NCBI GenBank assembly: GCA_902554705.1
Contig: CACDPP010000009.1
Location: 1-63,266 of the forward strand
Direction: 5' to 3'
Source of the DNA: Paracoccaceae bacterium
GTDB lineage: Bacteria; Pseudomonadota; Alphaproteobacteria; Rhodobacterales; Rhodobacteraceae
Length of the DNA stretch: 63,266 bases
The position numbers and the translations under genes were made by a program. Positions 25,781 through 34,762 of this stretch are shown here, one piece after another (the first letter of the stretch is position 1; every line of letters begins with the position of its first letter). The notes under the pieces are model-generated. The model was not told the DNA's origin and did not search any database. It saw nothing but the letters and a program-made list of their open reading frames with translations.

Positions 25781-25824
25781 TATTTTGTGTTAAAAACACG
25801 GGTTTTAAACCTTTACACAAAATA
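25781..25824 (+). promoter_or_regulatory. Nested inverted repeats in the leader of the CoA-transferase gene
   Basis: TATTTTGTGT (25781-25790) and ACACAAAATA (25815-25824) are perfect ten-base arms. Between them lie GGTTTTAAACC, a small hairpin, and AACAC, which can also pair with the left arm's GTGTT. The structure ends 42 bases before the ATG. The mutually exclusive pairings could form an attenuator-like leader or a large operator. No known riboswitch class is recognised. Confidence 0.4.
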
Positions 25825-25866
25825 GTAGTTTAGTGTTTTTGGAAAAGAAAACGGGAGCAACCTCAT

Positions 25867-27081
25867 ATGAGTATTTTGCATGGCATGCGGGTTTTTGAAA
25901 GCTCAGCTTTTGTTGCTTTACCTCTTGCAGGCATGCAATTAGCTCAAATGGGTGCTGAAGTTATCCGGTTTGATAATTTAGGGGGAGGCCTTGATCACTT
26001 CAGAAGACCGCTCGCTCCTAACGGCGAAAGTTTATTCTGGCACGGGCTCAATAAGGGTAAAAAATCTTTTGCTGTAAATTTAAAGTCTGAAAAAGGGCGT
26101 GAACTGGTAAGTGACTTAATCACCTCAGATGGTGATGATTCAGGATTGTTCATAACCAATCTGAGAGTGTCGGGTTGGACGGATTATGAAAGCCTTAAAA
26201 GAAAGCGAGCCGATCTGGTAATGGTTACTTTGAAAGGTGATCGACATGGGGGGCCGGAAGTTGACTATACTGTTAACCCATCGCTTGGAATACCCCATAT
26301 TACTGGCGCTGAGGGCAGCACAGAACCTGTTGCAAATGCTCTTCCCGCCTGGGATTGCGTAGCAGGTAATATGGTCGTCTCTTCACTACTTGCAGCTGAG
26401 CGAGATCGTTTGCGAACTGGAAGGGGTCAGGATGTGGAGTTCGCTTTAAAAGATGCTGCGGCTGCAGTAATTGGTCACCTTGGAATGATAGGAGAGGCGA
26501 CAATTTACGATCAACAAAGAGGAAAATCGGGCAATTCTGTATATGGAGCCTATGGCCAGGATTTTGAGTGTGCTTGCGGTGGTCGAGTTGTTGTAATTGG
26601 TCTTACCTTGAGGCAATGGCGTGGCCTATTAAAAGCAACAGATAAAGCACAGGAAATCAAAAACCTTGAACAGAAATTAAATATTTCCTTAGATGACGAA
26701 GGGCATCGTTGGGAACATAGGCATAAAATAAATGACGTTTTTCGGTCATGGTTTGCAAAGCGAAAAATTTCTGATTTTGAGAAAAGTTTTAATGATTTTG
26801 GTCTCACCTGGTCTCGATTTAGAACAACAAAAGAAGCAATTACTGAGGACAAAGATACATTCACTGATAATCCAATGTTTGAAACATTAAATTTTGAAGG
26901 GATTGGCCAATACATGGTTCCTAGATCGCCATTAGAATTTTCTAATCATGATACTTTGCCTGCCCAAAAACCCCCGAAGCTTGGTCAGCACACTGAGGAA
27001 ATTTTGGGTGACATAATGAAGTTGGGGTCAGGTGAGATTGGGGCACTTTTTGATAGCGGAACCGTTGGTTCTTCCAAATAA
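25867..27081 (+). CDS. CaiB/BaiF family CoA transferase, mesaconyl-CoA C1-C4 transferase (Mct)-like
   Basis: A class III CoA transferase of 404 residues. From memory it resembles 2-methylfumaryl-CoA isomerase (Mct) of the 3-hydroxypropionate bicycle over much of its length: the N-terminal ILHGMRVFESSAFVA, FWHGLNKGKKS, EVDYTVNPSLG, LPAWDCVAGNM, ALKDAA, GAYGQDFE, DNPMF and GIGQYMVPRSPL. The conserved catalytic Asp of the class is probably in the ALKD or PAWD segment. GGGAG precedes the ATG. No other gene of that pathway is in the window, so a role in C5 acyl-CoA (mesaconate or itaconate) metabolism is an alternative. Confidence 0.75.
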   Translation: MSILHGMRVFESSAFVALPLAGMQLAQMGAEVIRFDNLGGGLDHFRRPLAPNGESLFWHGLNKGKKSFAVNLKSEKGRELVSDLITSDGDDSGLFITNLRVSGWTDYESLKRKRADLVMVTLKGDRHGGPEVDYTVNPSLGIPHITGAEGSTEPVANALPAWDCVAGNMVVSSLLAAERDRLRTGRGQDVEFALKDAAAAVIGHLGMIGEATIYDQQRGKSGNSVYGAYGQDFECACGGRVVVIGLTLRQWRGLLKATDKAQEIKNLEQKLNISLDDEGHRWEHRHKINDVFRSWFAKRKISDFEKSFNDFGLTWSRFRTTKEAITEDKDTFTDNPMFETLNFEGIGQYMVPRSPLEFSNHDTLPAQKPPKLGQHTEEILGDIMKLGSGEIGALFDSGTVGSSK

Positions 27082-27111
27082 AGTTGATGTAAAATGTTGG
27101 AAATTACCTAG

Positions 27112-27228
27112 ATGACCAAAAAGAACAGAAAAAAGCCAAAATCAGATGCCAGAGTAGCTGGGGAAGTGGCAACTTATGTTTTGCTTGGTTTAGGCATATT
27201 CGTCTTTATTATTGTAGCATCGTCTTAA
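27112..27228 (+). CDS. Small membrane peptide, 38 residues, unknown
   Basis: Reads MTKKNRKKPKSDARVAGEV and then one hydrophobic helix (about residues 20-38), ending SS-stop. The basic N-terminus followed by a single membrane segment suggests an N-in membrane peptide. It sits 30 bases after the CoA-transferase gene on the same strand and its stop is two bases from the convergent transporter stop, leaving no unused DNA. The ribosome site is weak. I recognise no family. Confidence 0.45.
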   Translation: MTKKNRKKPKSDARVAGEVATYVLLGLGIFVFIIVASS

Positions 27229-27230
27229 TA

Positions 27231-28577
27231 TTATTGGTTCATGACTCTTTTATGCTGAGGTAGATAAATACTAACAAGTAAAATTCCAGCTAATCCTAAT
27301 ATTGCGGCTGGGATTAATGTTATGGAAGTTTGTAGTGTATTAAGCGCAGCATCGGTCTGCTGGGTAATTCCTTCAGTCGTTTCTTTCCATCCATATAGGC
27401 TTAGGATAAACCCTAAAATTAACGGAGAAATAGCATTTGCTACCTTCTGACCAAAAAGCCAAACCGCAGAAAAAGCGCCCTCAATAGATTCACCAGATTT
27501 TTCACGAGTTACATCCATCAGATCTGGATATAGCGCCCAAGGAATTTGTTGGTAAGATCCATTGGTCATTCCAGCTAAAATAAAAAGACCAGCAATTATT
27601 GTAACGTTATAGTTAGGCAAACTGAAAAATATAAAAATCAATAGAGCAATATAGCACACAATGCCAATGAGTTGCGCCGTAACTTTACCATATAAATTGG
27701 ACAATTTAACCCATAAGGCCTGACTTATAATTGAGCCTATCACAAATGCTGCGAACATCAGTGAAAGAGTTCCAAGACCTTTCGCAACACCAGAAAGTAA
27801 TGAATCCCCGTCATCCAGTATCAAATACATTGCGGCGAAAGGTAGTCCGGCAGTGATTAAGGCTATTGCCAGCGTCATAATGCCATATAAAATTACCAAA
27901 GTAACAAATGCACGATTAGCCAAAACTAGTTTTAAAATATATGAGAAATTTTGTTGTGATGGAGTCAAAGTGCGTGGCGTTTTCCGTGTAAAAAACACTG
28001 AAAACCATATAGATAAAATTATCAGTGGCGCCACGCAGATTGCCGCAAAAGTATAGCCGGATTTTGTATCTCCCGCTAAGATTGGTATTAGCGCGCCTCC
28101 AACCAAAATACCTAACGAGGCAAATGCCATGCGCCACGCGGTCATTGAAGATCTTTCCTTTTTATCCAATGTCATTTCGCCCGCCATAGCACCGTAAGGT
28201 ATTGAAACCATTGTAAAACCTACTGTTGATATCAAGAAAAAAACAGTAACCCAGATAAGACTTGCATTAGTGGTGAAATTTTCTGGCACAGCAAATAGTC
28301 CAATCATTGCAAGTGCCAAAACAACGGCTCCTACGAGCATCCAGGGGGCTCTTCTTCCAAAACGGGAAACTGTCTTATCACTAAAATACCCAATTATTGG
28401 ATCGGAAATAATATCAAAAATTAGAACGGCGGTTGTTACTGCACCTGCCAGAGCAATTGGGATCCCAAGAAAACTATTCATAAAGGCCAAAATCAACAGT
28501 TGTTTTACGATAACGAAAACAACAATTCCCATATCGGCTAAACCCCAGCCTGCTTTTTGACCTAGTGAAAGTGACAT
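27231..28577 (-). CDS. Sugar:cation symporter of the GPH/MelB family (MFS)
   Basis: A 448-residue transporter with about twelve transmembrane segments. The N-terminal KAGWGLADMG, the cation-site region FDIISDPIIGYFSDKT and GRRAPWMLVG are typical of the glycoside-pentoside-hexuronide symporter family, as is the central region with TRKTP. GGAG precedes the ATG. The substrate cannot be read from sequence; no glycosidase or sugar kinase is adjacent. It lies upstream of lysA's end but 109 bases from it and is probably an independent unit. Confidence 0.85.
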   Translation of the reverse strand: MSLSLGQKAGWGLADMGIVVFVIVKQLLILAFMNSFLGIPIALAGAVTTAVLIFDIISDPIIGYFSDKTVSRFGRRAPWMLVGAVVLALAMIGLFAVPENFTTNASLIWVTVFFLISTVGFTMVSIPYGAMAGEMTLDKKERSSMTAWRMAFASLGILVGGALIPILAGDTKSGYTFAAICVAPLIILSIWFSVFFTRKTPRTLTPSQQNFSYILKLVLANRAFVTLVILYGIMTLAIALITAGLPFAAMYLILDDGDSLLSGVAKGLGTLSLMFAAFVIGSIISQALWVKLSNLYGKVTAQLIGIVCYIALLIFIFFSLPNYNVTIIAGLFILAGMTNGSYQQIPWALYPDLMDVTREKSGESIEGAFSAVWLFGQKVANAISPLILGFILSLYGWKETTEGITQQTDAALNTLQTSITLIPAAILGLAGILLVSIYLPQHKRVMNQ

Positions 28578-28685
28578 AAAAAATCTCCGCTCATGTTTCC
28601 TGCACTTTTAGACTTATTTAAGCTGCTTGTAGAGAAAAATATTAAATTGAAACACGGATAGAGTTTTGTTCTTCTAGACTTGAAG

Positions 28686-29954
28686 TTATTCAAGCCAATC
28701 AGGAATAATATCTCTATATATAATTTCTTCGTAACTAGGTCGTTTGCGAATTATGGAAAATTTATTTTTGTTGACCATCACTTCTGGAATTAACGGTCTA
28801 GTATTATATTCACTAGACATCACCGCTCCGTAGGCCCCAGCAGATCTAAATGCTACCAAGTCGCTTTCACTGAGTTCAGGCATTTTTCGCTTTTTTGCAA
28901 AGGTGTCCCCAGTTTCACATACCGGTCCAACCACATCGTAAACAGTTTCAGCCTGAGGTGAACTTGGCTGTTTGACGGGTATTATATCGTGATATGCATC
29001 ATACATTGCTGGGCGAATTAAGTCGTTCATAGCTGCGTCGAGTATCAAAAAATTACGATTATCACCATTTTTTACACCCAGAACAGATGAAACTAAGATG
29101 CCCGCATTACCAACAATTAATCGGCCTGGTTCAATTTCTATTTCACAATCAAGGTGGCCTAGAACTTTTCTGACCATTTTTCCGTATTCTTCTGGAAGAG
29201 GGGGAGCGGATTTATTTTTCTCATAGGGAATTCCAAGTCCTCCACCGAGGTCTAGTCTTTTGATTTTGTGCCCATCTTGTCTTAAGACCTGAGTTAAATC
29301 TGCAAGCTTTTGGTAAGCTTCTTTGAATGGTTCAAGGTCAGTTAATTGACTTCCAATGTGTAGGTCTATTCCCACAACACTGATGCCTGGCATTTGGGAG
29401 GCTTTAGAATAAACATCTCTCGCCCTAGATATAGGAATTCCAAATTTATTTTCAGCTTTACCCGTCGCGATTTTCTCATGGGTTTGAGCATCTACATCTG
29501 GATTTATTCTGATAGCTATAGGGGCTATTTTATTCATGGATGCTGCAATTGAAGATATTTGTTCAAGCTCTGAATCGCTTTCCACGTTAAACTGTCGAAT
29601 ACCATTTTGAAGAGCGAACGTTATTTCTTCTAAAGTTTTTCCGACACCTGAAAACACGACTTTTTCAGGAGGTATCCCCGCAGATAATGCCCGCCTGTAC
29701 TCGCCTCCAGATACCACGTCCATTCCAGCTCCCAGGTTTCCGAGGGTTTTAAGTATCGCCTGATTAGAAGCGGCTTTCATTGCGTAACAAATACAGTGAT
29801 CCATACCATCAAGAGCATCATCAAAAAGCTGAAAATGTCTTACCAAAGTGGCCGTGGAATAAACATAAAAAGGCGTTCCAACAGATGCTGCTATTTCAGC
29901 CACAGAAACATCTTCAGCGTAAAGTTGCCCGTCTCTATAATTGAAATGGTCCAT
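28686..29954 (-). CDS. lysA: Diaminopimelate decarboxylase LysA
   Basis: PLP enzyme for the last step of lysine synthesis, meso-diaminopimelate to lysine. The PLP Lys is Lys60 in YAMKA, the glycine-rich phosphate loop is GGGLGIPY, and the substrate and active-site segments EPGRLIV and GPVCETGDTF are present. The 422 residues are normal. It follows the aminotransferase gene by 36 bases, in an argH-lipoprotein-aminotransferase-lysA unit. Confidence 0.96.
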   Translation of the reverse strand: MDHFNYRDGQLYAEDVSVAEIAASVGTPFYVYSTATLVRHFQLFDDALDGMDHCICYAMKAASNQAILKTLGNLGAGMDVVSGGEYRRALSAGIPPEKVVFSGVGKTLEEITFALQNGIRQFNVESDSELEQISSIAASMNKIAPIAIRINPDVDAQTHEKIATGKAENKFGIPISRARDVYSKASQMPGISVVGIDLHIGSQLTDLEPFKEAYQKLADLTQVLRQDGHKIKRLDLGGGLGIPYEKNKSAPPLPEEYGKMVRKVLGHLDCEIEIEPGRLIVGNAGILVSSVLGVKNGDNRNFLILDAAMNDLIRPAMYDAYHDIIPVKQPSSPQAETVYDVVGPVCETGDTFAKKRKMPELSESDLVAFRSAGAYGAVMSSEYNTRPLIPEVMVNKNKFSIIRKRPSYEEIIYRDIIPDWLE

Positions 29955-29990
29955 TTGTTTATCTGTCCTTCTTAATAACGATAGTACGTC

Positions 29991-31163
29991 TTAGGTAAGA
30001 ATTTTGTCTATTCGCTCAATAGCACGTAATATGTTTTCTTTGCTATTTGCATATGAAAACCTTAAATATCCTTCTCCAAATGTGCCAAAACTTGTTCCGG
30101 CAATAGTGGCTACCCCTGCTTGATCTAGAAATAGATCTTGAGCTTGCGACGAGGAGAGCCCTGTGCCTGATATATTGGGAAAAGCATAAAAGGCACCAGC
30201 TGAATCTATACAGGAAACTCCTTTAAGCTCGTTAAGGGCAGAAACAATAACCTTCCTTCTCATATCAAACTCAGAAACCATTTTTAGCACTGGCTCCTTG
30301 GGTCCCATTAGTGCTGCTAAGCCTGCATATTGCGCAGCAGCGTTTACACAAGAGTGATCATTTATACATAAACGGGTCACTTGATCGACCATTTGATCAG
30401 GCCAAACAGCATACCCCATACGCCAGCCTGTCATGGCATACGTTTTTGACCAACCATCCAAAACAATTAATCTATCACGAATTTCTGGATACTGTAAAAG
30501 GCTGACATGCTTCCGCCCATTATACAACATCTGGCTATAAATCTCATCTGACAATATAGCTACATTTGGATAATATTTTAGTCCTGCAACCAATTTATCA
30601 ACTTCTGATTTGGGAGTAACCCCACCAGTTGGATTAGCTGGGCTATTAATAATTATAAGCCTTGTTTTTTTGGTGATCTGAGAGAGAACAGCCTCTGCAT
30701 CGAATGCAAACCCTTTTTCCTCTTTTAAAGCAATTGGAACAGGGGTAGCACCAGTGTAATTTATGACTGACTCATAAATAGGAAAGCCTGGATTAGGGTA
30801 CATTATTTCTGCCCCTTTTTCTCCAAATAAAAGTACTGCGAAAAACATTGTTGGCTTTCCGCCTGGAACGACGATGATATTATTGGGATTAACCGAAGTT
30901 TGATGCCGCCTTTCTAAATCGTTTGCAACAGCCTCCCTCAATTCAGGAATTCCGTTTGCTGGAGTGTATCCATGATGTCCGTCCTCAAGCGCTTTTATTC
31001 CTGCTTTAACTATGTGGTCCGGTGTTCTAAAGTCAGGTTGCCCAATCCCAAGGTTAATTATGTCTTTCCCGTTTGCAGCTAATTCATTTGCTTTAGCGAG
31101 CACTGTGAAAGCCGACTCCGTTCCCAGTCTGGAAATACTGTCGGCGAATTTTAGTTGCGTCAT
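29991..31163 (-). CDS. Class I/II PLP-dependent aminotransferase
   Basis: A fold-type I aminotransferase of 390 residues. Features are NLGIGQPDF, the substrate loop GYTPANGIPELR, SPANPTGG, SDEIYSQM and the PLP Lys in SKTYAMTGWRMGY. I chose the ATG at 31163 (GGA eight bases upstream) over an in-frame TTG at 31175. Such enzymes are usually annotated as aspartate aminotransferase. Its location between the argH-linked lipoprotein and lysA allows a role in diaminopimelate or arginine-related transamination, which is only an inference. Confidence 0.88.
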   Translation of the reverse strand: MTQLKFADSISRLGTESAFTVLAKANELAANGKDIINLGIGQPDFRTPDHIVKAGIKALEDGHHGYTPANGIPELREAVANDLERRHQTSVNPNNIIVVPGGKPTMFFAVLLFGEKGAEIMYPNPGFPIYESVINYTGATPVPIALKEEKGFAFDAEAVLSQITKKTRLIIINSPANPTGGVTPKSEVDKLVAGLKYYPNVAILSDEIYSQMLYNGRKHVSLLQYPEIRDRLIVLDGWSKTYAMTGWRMGYAVWPDQMVDQVTRLCINDHSCVNAAAQYAGLAALMGPKEPVLKMVSEFDMRRKVIVSALNELKGVSCIDSAGAFYAFPNISGTGLSSSQAQDLFLDQAGVATIAGTSFGTFGEGYLRFSYANSKENILRAIERIDKILT

Positions 31164-31190
31164 TAAATTTTCCAAAAGTTAATTATGATT

Positions 31191-31289
31191 TTATTTTGTT
31201 TCTTCATGGATAGGCGCTTTGGGTGGGCCGTCCACGCCGCAGCCAACTACCGCAAAACCCAGTAGTAGAACTAAAGCAAAGTTTTTCAT
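31191..31289 (-). CDS. Small lipoprotein, LptM (YifL)-like
   Basis: A 32-residue lipoprotein: [17 protein letters not shown] with the lipobox AVVGC, then GVDGPPKAP. The GCGxDGPxxxP pattern after the lipid-bearing Cys matches the small LptM/YifL lipoproteins commonly found between argH and lysA or dapF; LptM assists maturation of the LPS translocon LptD. Its ATG overlaps the argH TGA (ATGA), so it is translationally coupled to argH. Confidence 0.8.
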   Translation of the reverse strand: MKNFALVLLLGFAVVGCGVDGPPKAPIHEETK

Positions 31290-32677
31290 CCTAATACCTT
31301 TTTCCATCTATCTATTTGAAATTGCACCTCTTTAGGTGATGTTCCTCCGTATGAAGATCGCGACTTAACAGAATTTTCAACAGACAAAACCTTAAACACA
31401 TCTTCATTAATATCGGAATTGATACTTTGCATGTCTTTAAGTTCTAGCTCAGACAAATCGCATCCTGATCGTTCAGCAAGGCTTACTATTTCACCTGTCA
31501 CGTGATGTGCGTCTCGAAAGGGTAAGTTTAAAACTCTAACTAGCCAATCTGCTAAATCAGTGGCCGTAGAAAAGCCAGATTTTGCTGCAAACTCCAAATT
31601 TTCTTTATTGGCGGTCAAATCTTGGATCATGCCTTTCATTGCACATAAAGCTAAACTTAAACTATCTGCTGCGTCAAAAACCTGCTCCTTGTCCTCCTGC
31701 ATATCTTTAGAATAAGCCAGAGGGAGGCCCTTCATAACTGTCATTAAGCCTATATTAGCTCCTAATATTCGCCCTATTTTTGCACGCACCAATTCAGCAG
31801 CATCGGGGTTTTTTTTCTGGGGCATAATAGAAGATCCCGTTGAAAATCGATCTGATAGATCAATAAACTTAAATTGTGCTGAAGACCAAATAACAAGTTC
31901 TTCTGCCAGTCTGCTTAAATGCATGGCGCATATAGAAGAAGAATTTAAAAACTCCAAAGCAAAGTCTCTATCACTTACCGCGTCGAGAGAGTTTGCTGTT
32001 GGTCTTTCAAATTCAAGAGCTCTAGCAGTGTGGTCTCGGTCAATTGGAAAAGAAGTGCCTGCTAATGCCGCGGAACCTAATGGGCACTCATTCATTCTAT
32101 TTCTTGCGTCCTTAAACCTAGAGCGATCTCTTGCGAACATCTCAACATATGCCATCATATGATGACCCCAAGTAATTGGTTGAGCTGTTTGCAAATGAGT
32201 AAATCCGGGCATAATCCAAGACACCCCACTTTGGGCCTGGTCAAGCAGGGCTCTCATTAAATCGGCTATGTTCTTGTCAGTCAAATCTATCTGACCTCTG
32301 ACCCAAAGACGAAAATCTGTTGCGACTTGATCGTTACGTGATCGTGCAGTATGCAGCCGGCCAGCTGGGTTGCCGATTTTATCCTTTAACCTTGCCTCGA
32401 TATTCATATGAATATCTTCGAGTGCTTTTGAGAATTCAAATTCACCCGAATTGAGCTCATTAAGGATCTCTTCAAGCCCTTCTTTGATAGCCGAAACGTC
32501 AGAAACATTTAATATGCCAGTTGCGCCCAGCATATCTACATGTGCGATAGAACTTTCAATATCTTGAGGCCCTAAACGCTTGTCAAATTCAATTGAGGCG
32601 TTAATTGCTTCCATTATAGCATCAGGTCCCGTAGAGAACCGACCGCCCCACATTTTGTTAGAGGATTTTTTTGACAT
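31286..32677 (-). CDS. argH: Argininosuccinate lyase ArgH
   Basis: Cleaves argininosuccinate to arginine and fumarate. The superfamily signature [12 protein letters not shown] is intact, with MWGGRFS near the N-terminus, [12 protein letters not shown] and [12 protein letters not shown]. The 463 residues are normal. The start codon overlaps the start codon of the divergent tlpA-like gene. It is the first gene of the unit continuing to lysA. Confidence 0.96.
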   Translation of the reverse strand: MSKKSSNKMWGGRFSTGPDAIMEAINASIEFDKRLGPQDIESSIAHVDMLGATGILNVSDVSAIKEGLEEILNELNSGEFEFSKALEDIHMNIEARLKDKIGNPAGRLHTARSRNDQVATDFRLWVRGQIDLTDKNIADLMRALLDQAQSGVSWIMPGFTHLQTAQPITWGHHMMAYVEMFARDRSRFKDARNRMNECPLGSAALAGTSFPIDRDHTARALEFERPTANSLDAVSDRDFALEFLNSSSICAMHLSRLAEELVIWSSAQFKFIDLSDRFSTGSSIMPQKKNPDAAELVRAKIGRILGANIGLMTVMKGLPLAYSKDMQEDKEQVFDAADSLSLALCAMKGMIQDLTANKENLEFAAKSGFSTATDLADWLVRVLNLPFRDAHHVTGEIVSLAERSGCDLSELELKDMQSINSDINEDVFKVLSVENSVKSRSSYGGTSPKEVQFQIDRWKKVLG

Positions 32678-33275
32678 GAAACTACCTTTTAGAGGAGTTA
32701 AAATTTTTTTGACGCTGGTTGTTCTTTATACGGCCTTTAGCTTCTGTGCAAATACTGTGCTTTCTGAAGATAATAAATTTTCTGTTCTTGAGGAATTTAA
32801 GGTTGGCGAAATGAAAAAACTCATTTTGCATGAAAGCTCTAAGGCTGTCAGTGAAGAGGTTTTTTATAATTCAAACAACGATCCTATTTCTTTAAAATCT
32901 TTTTCTGGGCGTCTTACATTAGTGAACTTTTGGGCAACTTGGTGCGCCCCTTGTCTAGAAGAAATGCCAAGTTTATCAAACCTTCAAAAAATAAAAGGTA
33001 GTGAGAAATTTAACGTGGTAACTATCGCTACGATGAGAAACTCACCAAAATCTGTGGAAAATTTTTTTAATAAAATGTCAATTGATAACCTGACAAAATA
33101 TCAAGATCCTAAGGGAAAATTGGCTCGCTCTCTTAAAATAGCAGGGCTTCCATTAACTATATTGTTAAATAAGGATAATAAGGAAGTGGCCAGGTTTATT
33201 GGCGATGCTGATTGGTCAAGCCCGCATGCTTTAAAATTTATTGAAAAGGCTATTGAAGTAGACCTTAAGAATTGA
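32676..33275 (+). CDS. tlpA: TlpA-like thioredoxin-fold disulfide reductase, exported
   Basis: A periplasmic or membrane-anchored thioredoxin of the TlpA/ResA type, 199 residues from the ATG at 32676. The N-terminus has a basic start and a hydrophobic stretch (signal or anchor, about residues 8-28). The redox motif WCAPC is in [14 protein letters not shown] and the cis-Pro loop is GLPLT. The ATG overlaps the divergent argH start; a TTG at 32709, 11 bases after AGAGGAG, is a plausible alternative that still leaves a signal sequence. TlpA proteins often reduce the copper sites of cytochrome oxidase or its chaperones. Confidence 0.85.
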   Translation: MKLPFRGVKIFLTLVVLYTAFSFCANTVLSEDNKFSVLEEFKVGEMKKLILHESSKAVSEEVFYNSNNDPISLKSFSGRLTLVNFWATWCAPCLEEMPSLSNLQKIKGSEKFNVVTIATMRNSPKSVENFFNKMSIDNLTKYQDPKGKLARSLKIAGLPLTILLNKDNKEVARFIGDADWSSPHALKFIEKAIEVDLKN

Positions 33276-33300
33276 AATCAATAACTTAATTGAAGATGTT

Positions 33301-33930
33301 TTACATCAAATTGGTTACTAGATAAGTCACTTTTCCTGCAAGCTTATTTAACTCTAATCTTATCTCGTCAATCAGTTCAATATATAAAGCAATGTAACTT
33401 TTAGATCCTGGCAAGACATCTACTAATTGATTGCTATTTGTGTATGCTAGTAATGCAAATAAAACTATTGAAAAGCCAAAAATGAAACCAGAACGTTTTG
33501 TTGTTTTTTTGTCTTCGAAGGCCTCAGTTAGTGCATTCTTTGATTGATGCTTAAGAATGGCATCTTTTGTGAGGGTTGCTGGCTCACTGTTTCTAACATT
33601 TTTCAAGCTTCTTTTATTTTTGGACGGTATATTTTTTTTGTTACGCTCTCGATCTCTAGCCTCAATTTCTCTTTTTGCCTCATCTTTTAATATTTTGATA
33701 ACAGTGGGATCAATCTTTTTCTGATTAGATTCTGCACTCGCTACTTCGTCAGTGTCTTCTTTTGTGATTTCAGTTTGAGGTTCAATTAACTTGTCGTCTT
33801 TAGTTTTTTTAGTTCGAGTTTGAAACCATGAGTGCCCGCAGTCAGCACATTTTACTTCCCTACCACCTATTGGAACGGCATGACGAGGAATCTCGTAATT
33901 TGCTTTGCATTTTGGACAAACTAAACGCAT
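33301..33930 (-). CDS. MJ0042-type zinc-ribbon protein with one membrane helix
   Basis: A 209-residue protein with an N-terminal zinc ribbon (Cys5-x2-Cys8 and Cys28-x2-Cys31, CPKC and CADC) of the MJ0042/zinc_ribbon_5 type, a long charged linker rich in Lys and Glu (about 40-145), one transmembrane helix near 147-166 and a short C-terminal tail. Function is unknown. It is divergent from ftsE, a pairing often seen in related genomes, which hints at an envelope or division context. Confidence 0.82.
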   Translation of the reverse strand: MRLVCPKCKANYEIPRHAVPIGGREVKCADCGHSWFQTRTKKTKDDKLIEPQTEITKEDTDEVASAESNQKKIDPTVIKILKDEAKREIEARDRERNKKNIPSKNKRSLKNVRNSEPATLTKDAILKHQSKNALTEAFEDKKTTKRSGFIFGFSIVLFALLAYTNSNQLVDVLPGSKSYIALYIELIDEIRLELNKLAGKVTYLVTNLM

Positions 33931-34087
33931 TAGTTCCTCTGTTGTTAAACGACTCCGTTAGACTTTATGACAGATAAAAAAATATATATAGCCGTAAAAG
34001 TACATGCTTTTAATTGTTGAACAACCGTTTACTAGAGTATGGTTACAGCATAGATTTGGAATTAAAACAAAAAGGGAAGTTTTAGTT

Positions 34088-34762
34088 GTGATTGAAATGG
34101 AAAGCGTCGCTTACTCGTACGGTGAGGAGCTTTTATCAGAGCTAGATATTTCTATTTCTCAAGGCTCTTTTTATTTTCTTACTGGGCCTTCAGGGTCAGG
34201 TAAAACAACTTTCCTTAAAATGTGCTATGGTTCACTAATTCCAACGTCAGGCAAACTTAGCGTTTTTGGCAAAGACTCATCAAGTTTATTACGTGATGAA
34301 ATTGCGCATTTCCGGCGAAAAATAGGAGTTGTACACCAGGATTGTCAATTTCTTGATCATTTAAATGTTGCTGATAATATTGCTTTGCCGATCAGGGTCT
34401 CTGCTCGGAATTCCTTATCTGATAGTGTTAATTTAAAAGAGCTTTTGAATTGGGTTGGTCTATCTCATCGCTCTAAGGCTTTACCGCCTGAACTTTCAGG
34501 TGGTGAAAGGCAAAGAGCAGCTTTGGCCCGTGCAATTATTATGTCGCCAGATGTTATATTGGCTGATGAGCCAACAGGTAATATTGATTGGGAGATGTCG
34601 CAGAGGTTAATTCGCTTATTGATCGAATTAAACCATATGGGAAAAACTATTGTAATTGCTACTCATGACTTGAATTTGATCAGATTTACAAAAGCCAGCG
34701 TGCAGGCACGTGTTTTAAGGATTAGCAATAAAACAGTCCAGCTAGCCGGAAGTGATCTTTGA
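34088..34762 (+). CDS. ftsE: Cell division ATP-binding protein FtsE
   Basis: ATPase of the FtsEX complex that controls septal peptidoglycan hydrolysis. Walker A GPSGSGKTT, signature LSGGERQR, Walker B ILADEPTGNID and a switch His in ATHD are present. I chose the GTG at 34088 (MIEMESVAYSYG), giving 224 residues as in other FtsE proteins, because AGGGAAG lies eight bases upstream; an ATG at 34004 would add 28 residues foreign to the family. The stop overlaps the ftsX start. Confidence 0.94.
   Translation: MIEMESVAYSYGEELLSELDISISQGSFYFLTGPSGSGKTTFLKMCYGSLIPTSGKLSVFGKDSSSLLRDEIAHFRRKIGVVHQDCQFLDHLNVADNIALPIRVSARNSLSDSVNLKELLNWVGLSHRSKALPPELSGGERQRAALARAIIMSPDVILADEPTGNIDWEMSQRLIRLLIELNHMGKTIVIATHDLNLIRFTKASVQARVLRISNKTVQLAGSDL

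Noticed and set aside
33931-34087. CtrA site (TTAA-N7-TTAA) in the zinc-ribbon/ftsE gap
   Set aside because: A TTAA is present but the second half reads CGTT at the required spacing, so the match is not acceptable.
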